A stretch of DNA of 64,000 nucleotides from Aradus depressus (Eukaryota; Arthropoda; Insecta; Hemiptera; Aradidae). Below, in pieces: positions 32,011-42,271 of the stretch (the stretch's first letter is position 1; every line of letters starts with the position of its first letter). Below the pieces are notes generated by a model that saw only the letters and a list, made by a program, of their open reading frames with translations, did no database searches and had not been told where the DNA came from. The translations under genes were made by a program, and so were the position numbers. The stretch is from contig OY759220.1 of assembly GCA_963662175.1 (NCBI GenBank), forward strand, positions 45,418,136-45,482,135, read 5' to 3'.

Positions 32011-32481
32011 TAACTGTTTATACACTTTTGTATTTAGAGAAGGAGCCTGGCATTTCAAAAACATGCGTCCGTGAATGATGTCAATAGGTGTTACTTACTT
32101 AGGATCGCAATCCTCAAACAAAATTTCATGTCGATACATACATTCATTACATTATCTACAAAAATATAAAAAGGAGGAAGCGGGAGAAAAAATATTTTTA
32201 ATACTTGATCCGAGCATCACGATATCCGGATATCTTAAGGTTGGACTAATGCGGTGGAAGAATGGACATGCGATTTTGCTATTTTGACGCTTTTGGCAAC
32301 ATTCATTTACAATCAAGATATTACAATAAATGTTCTCATGATACAGAATTAAATATGACATAAAAACTTGAAGATTTTCCGAACAACGCCGTGCACAACT
32401 AATTTTAAAATTAAATATTATATATGATGGCCGACAATGCCCGGAATATATATATTTTTTTAAAAGTATAACACAACTCAC

Positions 32482-32582
32482 ATTAATAGGTATTTTTGAT
32501 ATTGTCAAGGCAATGTAGTAAGGACAGAGGCCGTACCACTGGTTGAAATGCTCCTTCTTCAGTAACTTAACTTCAAAAGGAT
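32482..32582 (-). CDS. ABCG half-transporter exon (cytoplasmic-to-TM3)
   Basis: Acceptor TTTTTTTCAG ends at 32583 and donor GTGAGT starts at 32481. The exon completes a Tyr codon, then PFEVKLLKKEHFNQWYGLCP and YYIALTISKIPIN, equivalent to the 'FPLE...LREH...WYS....Y.A......P' stretch of ABCG1. It ends in phase 0. Confidence 0.93.
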
Positions 32583-32811
32583 CTGAAAAAAACAGAAAGT
32601 TTCATTAATGACAGTATAATCGTAAAAGTTAACAGTTATTTTAGGCGGTGTGAAACTGTACTCATCAACTTGTAAGTTCGGTTATATTGTACTGGCTCAG
32701 AACACAAAAAATGACTTAACTTTCCATCTATCCAACTCCACAATTATTTGTAAGTTATACGTTTGATATCCTCTCTACAAAATATTTGTGTAAATGGCTA
32801 TAGTTAGTTAT

Positions 32812-33067
32812 TATAACTCATGCCCGGGCTTTAAACTACAAGGTCGTTTCGCCTATTGTCACTCTGGTGTACATGGGTCCGATTCTACAGAGGGGATCCT
32901 AAATTTTTCCTACCCTAAATTTTTATTCACCTAGGTCTTTAACCGGTAGTATCTGAGAGCGTACAGGCTCGAGACCTACCGAAGGACAGCTTAAGTTTAT
33001 TTTACCTTTCAGATGAAGTAAACTAAGGGCTTCGGGCGGGGTTTGAACTGAGCTACCGGCGCCTCTA
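32812..33067 (-). mobile_element. tRNA-derived SINE copy (- strand)
   Basis: On the - strand it starts GAGGCGCCGGTAGCTCAG and has a damaged box B (GTTTGAACCC order disturbed); it ends with GCCCGGGCATGAGTTATAA. It is diverged, with internal changes relative to 45229-45569. Confidence 0.8.
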
Positions 33068-33329
33068 AATGGCTATACATTGTTATTTCTGATCTGAAGA
33101 ATTATTCGATATGTGTCGAATGGGAATGTCTTCGAGTTAAACCATAATACTGGAAATTTCTCTCATTCTAAGTTGAGGGTATCGTCAACATACTGGCTGG
33201 ATGAGTTGCAGGTTCGAACCTCACCTTAAGTCTGGAAGACAGCAACACAACGCTAACACTCCCAACACCTGAGCAGTTCTTTCGTCTCATCCTCTTCATC
33301 AGATTGAGATCCTGCAGAAACTGCCACAA

Positions 33330-33740
33330 TTTTTACTTCCCCGAGCTATACGAAGTATAGGGGAAGTTATGTAATCAGTCAGAAAGTCAGAAATTTCAAA
33401 TATGAAAAAAAAGTCTGTGTGTCTGCGAACTCCCGATAGAATGAATGTACAGACAAGAAATTTTATATGTGAATCCAGAACCCTCCAACGACGACACGTA
33501 TTGTTTTTCAGCCAAATCGACCAAAGGGAATGGTGGAGGCTCAACATAAAAACCCCAATAACTGCCGATGTAATGAATCTCTCGACACAAAACTCAGTAT
33601 GAGGATCTAGGAGCCTCTATATAAGTCAACTATTGAATGTTAGCGCAAATGGTCGACTGATTTTGGAGGAGGAGCGAAAAGTTAATAGATTAATTCGTTC
33701 TGGCAAAGTACATTGCTGTTGATTCAGAATGAATGTATTA
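33330..33740 (+). repeat. Dispersed repeat family A copy
   Basis: It begins with the imperfect hairpin ACTTCCCC...GGGGAAGT (33335-33367) around GCTATACGAAGTATA, then has the family blocks CGATAGAATGAATGTA and CGGTCGACTG-like, and ends near CAAAGTACATTG. One of the most complete copies. Confidence 0.7.
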
Positions 33741-34049
33741 AATTCTAACAAGATAAACTCATTTATAATAATTTTATATTTAATTTTACTTCCCCCACTG
33801 TTATTAGGCAGAAAACAATATATTTCAGATAGAACAAATTCCTAATTGTACATGGGGATTTTCAAGTTGAAATTCCTACACCCTTCCTTACCAGAGGTAT
33901 AAGAATGGTTTGCAGTCATGGCTCGAACTGACTCAGTACATAACTATCGCATAATGGCAAAACGGGTAGTGTATCTATAAGTGTTTTGTGGAATGGACAT
34001 ATACATTTATGAAAACTGACATTATTGCAGAGATATTGTGAAATAATTC

Positions 34050-34256
34050 AAATGAACTTAAATGAAATAAAACACAAGTTTATTTGTGGTATTGTCCAAA
34101 TGTCACATAATATATATATACATGGGAGTATTATCTCTTATGCTTTCGGCTGAGGATGGTAGAAATACAGAAAGTACTCCCATGTATATATATATATTAT
34201 GTGAAGTTAGACAATACCACAAATAAACTTGTGTTTTATTTCATTTAAGTTCATAT
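34050..34256. mobile_element. Inverted-repeat element with hammerhead-like centre
   Basis: The arms AAATGAAATAAAACACAAGT (about 34061) and its complement (ending about 34246) continue inward through TTTGTGGTATTGTC and ATATACATGGGAGTA. The centre reads CTGAGGA (34150-34156) and later CAGAAAG (34169-34174). The layout is the same as the PLE ends at 1082-1284, with a different sequence. No coding. Confidence 0.6.
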
Positions 34257-34442
34257 ACATATATGTATATGTATATAAATATGTCCGCTTTCATCAATTT
34301 AGAATTTGAACTTTATTCAACCTACACAACTGGAAAATTTGAATGATGAAAGTTATGGAGGTTTTTGGATTTCAGAAATTCTCTTGAGTTACGAAAGTTC
34401 GACTGTAATAATAATATTAATAATAGAGTTGTACCAACTTAC

Positions 34443-34611
34443 ATGTGAGTATTGGAGCCATGGTTTGGGTGTACGAGTGGAATAGAATCACACCAGCAGC
34501 GTACTTCAGCTGCGCGAAAAATTCAACTCCATCGTTCCCCTTATTGTAGAAGAGAACACCAAAGAGGATCCCGCAGCCCAAGTGGTTCAACAGCTGGATC
34601 CGAAGACTTGT
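34443..34611 (-). CDS. ABCG half-transporter exon (TM2 region)
   Basis: Acceptor TTTTCTCAG ends at 34612 and donor GTAAGT starts at 34442. TSLRIQLLNHLGCGILFGVL, then FYNKGNDGVEFF, then AGVILFHSYTQTMAPILT, matching the TM1-loop-TM2 region of ABCG1-like proteins. Starts in phase 0 and ends one base into a Tyr codon. Confidence 0.93.
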
Positions 34612-34677
34612 CTGAGAAAATAATAACACAAGTTATAACATAATATAAACTATGGTCATCCCGATCAATCAAAAATA

Positions 34678-34683
<6 letters not shown>

Positions 34684-34724
<41 letters not shown>
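34684..34724. repeat. (TA)n microsatellite
   Basis: An uninterrupted TA run of about 40 bp, 70 bp into the intron upstream of the TM2 exon. Confidence 0.95.
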
Positions 34725-34727
<3 letters not shown>

Positions 34728-34757
34728 ATATAACATAAATATATATAACTATTTTTG

Positions 34758-35412
34758 AGAGCGCCAGTAACTCAGAGGTAGCATGATAGCCTACTGAGCT
34801 CGAGATCGCGGGTTCGAAACCTCTTGGGTTTCTATCTGAGAAGTGAACAAACCTTGAGCACGCCGTCCTACGGATGAGACGTTAAGCGATGGTCCCGAGC
34901 TTGTGTGATGTCAGGTACTCGTTAATGACCCCTACCCTCGATGAATGAACCACAATTCCAAAGTGATAATTATCAAATTGAAGTAAAGTTAGTTATTATG
35001 ACCCATGACTGGCCTTTAACTACAAGGTCATATCGCCTACTACCAGAGCGCTCTTTCGTCACTCTTGTGGACATGAGCTCGACTCTAAGCCCTAAATTTT
35101 GCCTACCCTAATATTTTGTTCACCTAGGATAAAATAAACTAAAGGCCTCGGACGGGTTTCGAATCCGCGATCTTGAGCTCAATAGGCTGAGATGATATTT
35201 AAACACTGAACTATTTCCATCATCGCTCTGTTTACAATCTTTGGGGCTCTGCGCATTTGTTGCAAGGGCCGTCTTTTCGATAGGCAGGCAAAATTTAGGA
35301 CCCCTATAATAGAGTCGAGCTCATGTCCATCAGAGTGACGAAAGAGCGTTCTGGTAGTAGGCGATATGACCTTGTAGTTAAAGCCCCGATATGACTCATA
35401 ATAGCTAACTAA
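34758..35412. mobile_element. Cluster of three SINE copies, two in inverted order
   Basis: Copy 1 (+, 34758-34990) has GAGAGCGCCAGTAACTCAG and GCGGGTTCGAAACC. Copy 2 (-, about 34988-35200) ends with TTTCGAATCCGCGATCTTGA. Copy 3 (+, about 35278-35412) is only the 3' half (GGCAGGCAAAATTTAGGA to GACTCATAATAGC). Copies 1 and 2 form an inverted pair that could fold into a long hairpin in the ABCG intron. Confidence 0.8.
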
Positions 35413-35838
35413 ATTTACTTCAATTTGATAATTATCACTATGGAGTAGTTTCTGAGTGATTTTGAATACAAGTATAAAAGACTGATTGGTCTATACTTCT
35501 ATTACAAAACTGGTTAAAATCGGTTCAACGATCTACTGGCAAGTGAAATTCTCTTTTTCAGGAAAACACAAATTAAAGGGAAATGATTGATTATAAGAAA
35601 GACTTGGGTTGGTCGCAACAAATTGTTTTAGATTTATGTATTTTAAGTAAATATTTAAGTTAATTTTAGCGGCTTGCATTACAAAACGCATTTTACTAAT
35701 TCAATTGTTCATTATTTCTTCATTTAGAACATTACTTTAAGTTGGATTACTTGAAATCGATAACTACTAAGTTCAAATCGTTCTAAGGGACTTAATGTTT
35801 CTCATTGAGATACTCCATACATATTTTCAGATACTTAC
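35413..35838. other. ABCG intron, no recognised feature
   Basis: AT-rich sequence. No repeat copy or coding motif. Confidence 0.5.
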
Positions 35839-35987
35839 CCTATTTCTAGATGTTTGGAGAATCATTCGAGACAATAAGGTCGAAAACTGAATCCAAAATG
35901 TAACCAAAGTAAAAAGACGACTTTTCGCTTTGTCTTCACGAAGGCGACCATAATGAAACAGGCTGTTATTTACCACCTTCTCGGGAA
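35839..35987 (-). CDS. ABCG half-transporter exon (linker to TM1)
   Basis: Acceptor TTTGGCAG ends at 35988 and donor GTAAGT starts at 35838. It completes a Val codon, reads PEKVVNNSLFHYGRLREDKA, then LFTLVTFWIQFSTLLSRMIL, the 'F..QF..L..R.....RD' motif before TM1 of ABCG proteins, and ends TSRNR in phase 0. Confidence 0.92.
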
Positions 35988-36790
35988 CTGCCAAAGAAAA
36001 ATATATATATATATACACAGATATTTTCATAAATGTCAAATGTCAAATGTGGGCACATATTTTTTAAATGTATTTATTGAGCATATTTACAATTGGTAAA
36101 AAATGGTAAGTAAATCAAATGACAATTATGGATATAGGACAAAGTAAAAATATATATCTATGGTCTCAGGGAATAAGTTAAGTTGTAAAATGGCCAAAAT
36201 GAGTAACTCGCAAATGGCTAGGGAGATGATCACAGTACACTTATTAACTGTTAAGTGGACGGTGTTATGCAAAAAGGAGGTGAACCCACAAAAAAGAGCT
36301 TAAAGGTTGAAATCGAAAAATTGGATTTTTGTTGCCATTTCATCGTCACACTAACGGAACTAACTCCTGCAATCCATTAATTATTTGTTTAATTTATTCA
36401 AGTGAAATGTAATTTTCAAATAATTCATAATAAAATAAATAAGAAATGTAGTTTTGTATTTCTCCTTTTTTATGTGAAATAAGTGTTTTTCGTAAAAAAA
36501 AAATGGTTAAATGATAGGTATTTAAAAAACGTGCGTCAGGAGGCTGAGCTTGATTACAAGAAGCATTTAACTCGAATTTGAAAAAAATTGTGGGTTACTT
36601 CTTTTTTGCATAATACCGTTAACTAGGGGGAAAATCTAAGAAAGAATTAACAATATTCATTTTCATTCACTTATTAATTTATTTATTCCAAAAACTGGAT
36701 TTACACGATTAATGCAAAAGTAAGAAAGTGCTGCCCTGAAAAGTTACGAATTTAGACTTACCAATTTATTCCCTGTGACCACAGATATAT
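35988..36790. other. ABCG intron, no recognised feature
   Basis: AT-rich sequence, including the repeated words GGTGAACCCACAAAAAAG and TGCATAATACCG; no family recognised. Confidence 0.4.
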
Positions 36791-36792
36791 AT

Positions 36793-37600
36793 ATTTATTA
36801 TTAGGAAGGAGGAGAGATGAGGCTTGTGGTGGATAAAAACAAACTTGTGGCATTTGTGCCAACCTTTCGGCATTGAGTGTGCCTTCTCCATACATATGTA
36901 TATGCATATATTATTGAGTTGATGTTTGCTAGATTTGAGTAAAAGATATGACATTAAATGTGACTAAATCAATAAAATAACATTTAAAGTATTTAAGTAC
37001 ACCAAAACAAACTAAAATACATATTATCTCAAAACTAAAACAATTATCACTAAGTAGAAACGCATGATAACTAGACAAAGACAACATCCTGAGCGAGCAC
37101 AGGTATTAAAATAAATATAATATACTTAAACAAAACACACCAAAATATGATGTCACAAACACATAACGTAATCTCAAAACAATTACATCATCCAGAATAG
37201 AATTTTTACACTATTTAAAATAAAACTTCTCTTTGTAGCTTGTTTTGAGACTACGTTATTTTATGTGTGACACCATATTTTGGTGTGTTTTGTTTAAATA
37301 TTATATTTATTTTATTTTAAAACTTGTGCTCGCTTAGGATGTTGTATTTGTTTAGATATAACATTTTAGTATCTTTTGATGTAAACAATTTAAATGTTAA
37401 TTATTGATTTAGTCACAATTAGTTTTAAATGTCATGTCTTTAACTCAAATCTAGCATATATAAACTTATTGATAATGTATATATGTTAATACAGGCCCTG
37501 AATAAGACACACTCAGAGCCGAAACTCCACAAGTTTGTTGTCTTCGACAAGCCTCATCTCTCCTTCTACATCGTTGGCCATGCCTCCCCTAATTGACATC
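36793..37600. mobile_element. Large imperfect inverted repeat, PLE-like
   Basis: The arms ~36793-37190 and ~37225-37600 are inverted copies: GAGATGAGGCTTGTGG... left versus CAAGCCTCATCTCTCC right, CTAGATTTGAGT left versus ACTCAAATCTAGC right, AGCGAGCACA left versus TGTGCTCGCTTAGGATGTTG right. Both outer parts contain GCCGAAA- type words (CAGAGCCGAAACTCC near 37514), as in PLE ends. No coding sequence. It lies between two ABCG exons. Confidence 0.65.
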
Positions 37601-37786
37601 TCCAGCCTGGCACAGGAAACAAGTATAAAATGGAAGTTTACGAAACGGGACTTGATGAATTCTTTGACAAAAGGAACTTTAAGATCATTGTGGAGACTGA
37701 GGTTAGAAACATAGAAGGATGTATCGACAGTGTTCTTAGGACTGGATACGCCCAGGATTACGGAAGAATAATGATATGTCACTTAC

Positions 37787-37900
37787 CAGTTTGCACCTTA
37801 ATTTCTGCATTTGTACTATTTTGCAAGCATGATATTTTGCCGTTTGCTGTAGCGTCTGAGAGCAGTTTTACATTTTCTTCATCTTCCATAAGTTCTATAA
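37787..37900 (-). CDS. ABCG half-transporter exon (linker after NBD)
   Basis: Acceptor TTCTTTTCAG ends at 37901 and donor GTAAGT starts at 37786. Its first two bases with the A from the previous exon give Ile. Then IELMEDEENVKLLSDATANG and KISCLQNSTNAEIKVQT follow. The first residues complete the NPADFIIE motif at the NBD end; the rest is a short, poorly conserved linker (about 38 residues), shorter than in human ABCG1. An A-rich tract precedes it in genome order. Confidence 0.88.
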
Positions 37901-37989
37901 CTGAAAAGAAAAAAAAAAAAAAAAAAAAATTGAAAAGGTTTTTAAAATTATATTTTAGTCATTCTAGCTTCTAACGCAGATCCTCACCG

Positions 37990-38480
37990 TGTCACTCAAA
38001 CCACAGAAATACCTAAAAAAAATTAAAGTTTGGAGTAAATCTTGGAAAATTAAATTTAATACCACAAAATGTCAACACGTCACATTCGCTCAGTATTCAT
38101 TGAAAACCAGCCATTACCTCATACCTCTTATGCAGTAAAATACTTAGGATTAACCCTCGATAGAAGACAGACTTGGAACCCTCATACTCGGACGACACGA
38201 CTCACACTAAACCGGCGACTTAGACTAATGTACAGTATTTTGAATTAGCGTTCTGAATTATCTACTGGTCAAAAATTGAATTGTTACACCTATCTTCTCC
38301 GACATCTATTGGCCGGCCAATGCCTTACAAATATTTGGTACAGCCAAGACTTCAAACAACAAAAGAATACAGATATTTCAATCCAAGACTTACTCAATGC
38401 CCATCTTACGTTAGCAACAAGACTTTTTACGGCGACTTGAGAGAGCATCACAGCCACTGGTTGTGCATTTTTTTTGTATA
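37990..38480 (+). pseudogene. Jockey-clade RT remnant
   Basis: Across three frames one can read LKKIKVWSKSWKIKFNTTKC, VKYLGLTLDRRQTWNPHTR, TLNRRLRLMYSI and LATRLFTATWERI, the post-catalytic RT and thumb region of Jockey LINEs (compare the same region of the copy at 22263). Many frameshifts and stops; the copy is old. Confidence 0.75.
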
Positions 38481-38919
38481 GTTGTGGCTTTAAATAAATA
38501 TAATATTTTATCATAAATTATATCAATAGGTATATGTTATTGCGGTAAAAATACATAAGTTTGTAAATTATAAGAAAATTTACATAAGCTAAAATTAAAT
38601 TTAAAAATGTTGGCGATTCTTATGCACAGTCATCAAACAGAAACGGTAAATAAATTTGTTTAAACAAAAAAAAAAAAAAAGTTTTGGGTAATGATTTTTA
38701 ATTGGGTTCTAATGATATTTATGTAATTTAGAAGATAATTATACACTTTTAGAAAAAAAGTCATTATTATTTGCTTATGTCATATTTGAAGCAATTTATA
38801 AAAACTTTATTTCTATATTTATTTTTTCTTATGTCATTAAGTATGATAAATGTGAAAGGTGTTTCAAAAGGGGCATAATAATGTTTAAGAAATGTTGTCT
38901 ATGGAATATAGGCTATGTT

Positions 38920-39720
38920 CTTCTCCTGACAATACTCGCTTTCACAATAAAACGAATCGACCGATTTGGCTCAAAATAAGTAGGTGTCTCAATCAGTGAT
39001 TTCTGAACCCTCGGTATAAAATTCTATATCGATACATTCATTACATCGGCAGTTATTAGGGTTTCTGTGCTAAACCCTTCCAATCCCTCCCCGCTTCTCT
39101 TAGGGGGCGTCCCTAGGGGGGGAGGGGGGGGGGGGGGGTCATTGAAAATCTTACGTAAGAGAAAAAATACCTAATATATTCCAATAAACATAATAGAAAA
39201 AATTTTCATTGCGTAGCCAAAATTACTGTTTTTTCACTTACATTACATGAATAAAAAATGTTTTTTTATTGCGTGTATTCGTTCTGAATCGAAAACGGTC
39301 TGAAAAAGCGATTTATATTGGAACAGATGTGATCAAAGTATTATTAGTGACATTAACTATGCGTTTTATTTATATAGCAGTGTTGATATCCTATTTTGTA
39401 TGATAATGTACGGTGATTCCCAAAATTTTCAATCTTACGTAAGATTTCTGGGGGGAGGGGGTCGATTGGATCTTACGAAATCTTACGATTACGAAATCTT
39501 ACATGGGGGGGGGGGGGGTCTAAAATGGTCGAAAATCGTCTTACGTAATTTAGGGACGGCCCCTTAGGCTGAAAATCTATATTTATAAAATTTCGAGTAG
39601 GTAGATGTATTCATTCTATCGGCTTCACAGACAAAAAGTTATGTCACTGGTCAAACATGCAATGAGGAGTTTTCAACAGAATTTCATGTGCTCCCACCTC
39701 TAGATTCCAAATTTGAAAAA
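38920..39720 (-). repeat. Family A copy (- strand) split by a nested MITE
   Basis: The - strand family words (GGTTTCTGTGCTAAACCC side and GGCTGAAAATCTATATTTA side) stand on both sides of the insert at 39103-39563. Removing the insert and one TTA rejoins them. Confidence 0.65.
39103..39563. mobile_element. GGGCCGTCC-type MITE with TTA duplication
   Basis: Left end GGGGGCGTCCCTA and right end TAGGGACGGCCCC are inverted repeats. The element is flanked by TTA on both sides (39100-39102 and 39564-39566). Inside are poly(G) runs and repeated CTTACGTAAGA words. TTA duplication fits PIF/Harbinger-like insertion. The family resembles a MITE common in insects, from memory. Noncoding. Confidence 0.7.
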
Positions 39721-40215
39721 AAAAAAATGTCTGTCTGTCTGTGAACACAACTCCCGATAGAATGAATGTATCGACATGAAATTTTATATGTGAATCGAGA
39801 ACTCTCTAACGACGACACCTTTTGTATTTCAGCCAGATGAGCCAAAAGGGGGGTTAGAGGAGGGGGGGGGGGGGGGCTTAGCTCAAAGTCTTTAACAACT
39901 GCCGTTGTAATGAATGTATTTACATAACATTTCATAGGGTAATTCAAAACCCCATAAGAACGACACTTATCAATATTCAGCCGAATTGACAGAAGAGAAG
40001 AGGGAGATGAGAGGGGGCTCAATTCAAACCCCCCCCCCCCCCCCCAATAACAGGGGATGTAATGAATGTATGACCACAAAATTAAGTACGAGGACTTAGG
40101 AGCACCTATGTAGGTCAACTGCTGAATATTAGCGCAATCGGTCGACTGGTTTTGGACAGGGAGTAAAAAGTTAAATGATAATTTCGTTCTGGGAAAATAC
40201 ATAGACGGTGATTCA
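39620..40215 (+). repeat. Family A copy with G- and C-homopolymers
   Basis: It has AATGAGGAGTTTTCAAC, GTCTGTCTGTGAACAC, CGATAGAATGAATGTA, a G-run near 39860, a C-run near 40028, and the end GTCGACTGGTTTTGGA. It lies head to head with the - strand copy at 38920. Confidence 0.7.
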
Positions 40216-40341
40216 CCGACGATTTTTTATTTTTTGAACCTGGGGGTGCGAAAAAACATGAAATTCCGGTGAAAACACACCAACTAATTTTTTAGAAATT
40301 ACATAACTTGTCTTTTACTTTGGATAAGTTGGGAGACTTAC

Positions 40342-40580
40342 TGAAGTCGGCAGGATTGAAGTAGTGAGGACAATGAAGTCCGTGTCTGGCCAGGTAGGGC
40401 ACAACGTGAAGGGAGGGTCCCTGGTAGACACAGTAGCCACCGCCAAGGACATACAGAGAGTCGAACTTCTCCAGGATGAGGGCTGAGGGTTGGTGGATCG
40501 TGCAGACGATGGTTCGACCGCCACGAGACAGATCTCGAAGGAGTTCCACCAGGTTGGTCGTTGAGACTGTGTCCAGGCCA
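40342..40580 (-). CDS. ABCG half-transporter exon (D-loop, H-loop, end of NBD)
   Basis: Acceptor CTGTTTCAG ends at 40581 and donor GTAAGT starts at 40341. It completes the Ser of SGLD, then GLDTVSTTNLVELLRDL, RGGRTIVCTIHQPSALILEK (H-loop His) and FDSLYVLGGGYCVYQG, then HCPHYFNPADF, the ABCG signature at the end of the nucleotide-binding domain. It shows that the gene is an ABCG1/4-like NBD-first half-transporter. Confidence 0.95.
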
Positions 40581-41139
40581 CTGAAACAGAAAACCGATCA
40601 GACTTCTAACCTTAACATTACCACAACTATGTTATTTTGAAAATGTAAGCAAATACATTGATCAAAACACAATAAATAAATAAATTCGAATATTAAGGCT
40701 ACATAATGGAACTTGTCTCGTGCTATTCTAGGTCTGAAATATTGTCTATTCCACTAAAGATATATATACATATATAACTACCGGTTTCGGCTTTATACCA
40801 TCGTCAGGTCTAGTTATGAACTAAGTCAGTTTGCAGAGAGCGACCCTTCAAATACATCTCAGGTCAAAGGGGGCTATTAGAACTTGGGAGTCCCCCGGCT
40901 GTACCGTTAGCTAACTCATGAAATATTTCTTAACAAAACCTAGTTCTAAATTTACATAAAACAATGTCACTAGACTAATCCGGGAAAAATAACAAATAAA
41001 TAAGTACAAATACAAGTAAATAATAAAAAATAGAAATAAAATTAATAACAATGTTAAGATTTAGATAACTTGAAACATATATGTGGAACCAAATATTAAT
41101 AACAGATAATACAAACATATATGTGGAAACAGAACTGGT

Positions 41140-41391
41140 TTAGGGTGTTAACAAAGGGGAATAGTTGAAATAAATTTGGTCATTCATACAAATGTTCCTT
41201 TTGTTAGCTTTATTTATTTCTAATTGTTCTAAGCTATTAAGTAGCCTGCTTTTTGGGCAATAATGGAGATATTTGATGCCTGTAGATGGGTCGAAAGTGT
41301 GGCTATTGTCAATTATGTGGGTCGCGAATGTAGAACGGTTTCCTCGGTTCTTTATTTCGGCCGTGTGTTCTTTAATTCTTTCCTTAAAACC
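41140..41391 (-). pseudogene. PLE endonuclease C-terminus, left arm
   Basis: On the - strand from the palindrome centre: FKERIKEHTAEIKNRG, STFATHIIDNSHTF, YLHYCPKSRLLNSLEQLEI, the R..EH...I, H and LE..EI pattern of PLE GIY-YIG endonucleases. The open frame extends across the centre to 41520, but that part is antisense of the other arm. RT and the N-terminal half are absent. Confidence 0.8.
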
Positions 41392-41643
41392 GGTTTTAAG
41401 GAAAGAATTAAAGAACACACGGCCGAAATAAAGAACCGAGGAAACCGTTCTACATTCGCGACCCACATAATTGACAATAGCCACACTTTCGACCCATCTA
41501 CAGGCATCAAATATCTCCATTATTGCCCAAAAAGCAGGCTACTTAATAGCTTAGAACAATTAGAAATAAATAAAGCTAACAAAAGGAACATTTGTATGAA
41601 TGACCAAATTTATTTCAACTATTCCCCTTTGTTAACACCCTAA
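41392..41643 (+). pseudogene. PLE endonuclease C-terminus, right arm
   Basis: Base-for-base mirror of the left arm, so the predicted peptide is identical. The ATG used by a naive ORF (41263) lies in the antisense arm. It ends with FNYSPLLTP and TAA. Confidence 0.8.
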
Positions 41644-41964
41644 ACCAGTTCTGTTTCCACATATATGTTTGTATTATCTGTTATTAATATTTGGTTCCAC
41701 ATATATGTTTCAAGTTATCTAAATCTTAACATTGTTATTAATTTTATTTCTATTTTTTATTATTTACTTGTATTTGTACTTATTTATTTGTTATTTTTCC
41801 CGTATTAGTCTAGTGACATTGTTTTATGTAAATTTAGAACTAGGTTTTGTTAAGAAATATTTCATGAGTTAGCTAACGGTACAGCCGGGGGACTCCCAAG
41901 TTTTAATGACACCCTTTGACCTGAGATGTATTTGAAGGGTCGCTCTCTGCAAACTGACTTAGTT

Positions 41965-42010
41965 CATAACTAGACCTGACGATGGTATAAAGCCGAAACC
42001 GGTAGTTATA
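41965..42010 (+). ncRNA. Hammerhead-ribozyme-like motif in PLE end
   Basis: CTGACGA (41976-41982) followed by a short helix GGT..GCC and GAAACCGGTA has the conserved core order of a type I hammerhead. AACT of TTCATAACT before it can pair with AGTTAT after GGT. PLEs are known to carry such ribozymes. The helix II closing position has an extra U, so activity is uncertain. The mirror copy is at 40773-40818 on the - strand, and a related one at 1180-1225. Confidence 0.45.
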
Positions 42011-42271
42011 TATGTATATATATCTTTAGTGGAATAGACAATATTTCAAAAATAAGTTTGTTTTATTTATTTATTACAAGTTTCCACAATATGTCCGCGT
42101 TTCTCAACTTAGAAGCTATTCTAGGTCAACAACGAATTCATGATATGACTTACTGGTGGTTTCGAACAACGGTACTCTAAAAATAAGATAATTTCAGGTA
42201 AATAAATGTTCGCTTATAACTTATTATGAAATAGTTCGTCAATTCGGCACACATTTTTATAAGAAATATAA

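Larger units (their letters stand above)
29831..32481. other. ABCG intron holding an RTE-like LINE
   Basis: The intron is mostly filled by the RTE-like copy at 30105-31905 and its flanking minisatellite. The direct repeats CAACATATAACCGTTTATAC (29879) and CAACATATAACTGTTTATAC (32004) bound this region. Confidence 0.7.
32583..34442. other. ABCG intron with SINE, family A and inverted repeat
   Basis: It contains the SINE (32812-33067, -), a family A copy (33330-33740) and a hairpin element (34050-34255). At 33205-33225, TTGCAGGTTCGAACCTCACC is a box B-like scrap. The rest shows nothing. Confidence 0.6.
37901..40341. other. ABCG intron filled by TE remnants
   Basis: Holds a Jockey remnant (37990-38480), family A copies and a nested MITE. 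The stretch 38485-38915 shows no feature. Confidence 0.6.
40735..42114. mobile_element. Penelope-like element forming a 2 x 657 bp palindrome
   Basis: Arms 40735-41391 and 41392-42048 are almost perfect inverted copies meeting at AAAACCGGTTTT. A 66-bp single tail (42049-42114) ends in CAACTTAG, the same end as at 1082. The insertion is flanked by GCTATTCTAGGTC (40722-40734 and 42115-42127), a 13-bp TSD. Each arm holds the C-terminal part of a PLE GIY-YIG endonuclease, 3' UTR and a hammerhead-like core. Confidence 0.85.

Noticed and set aside
41140..41643. Two overlapping 126-codon genes on opposite strands
   Set aside because: They are identical because of the palindrome; the first third of each is antisense of the other arm.
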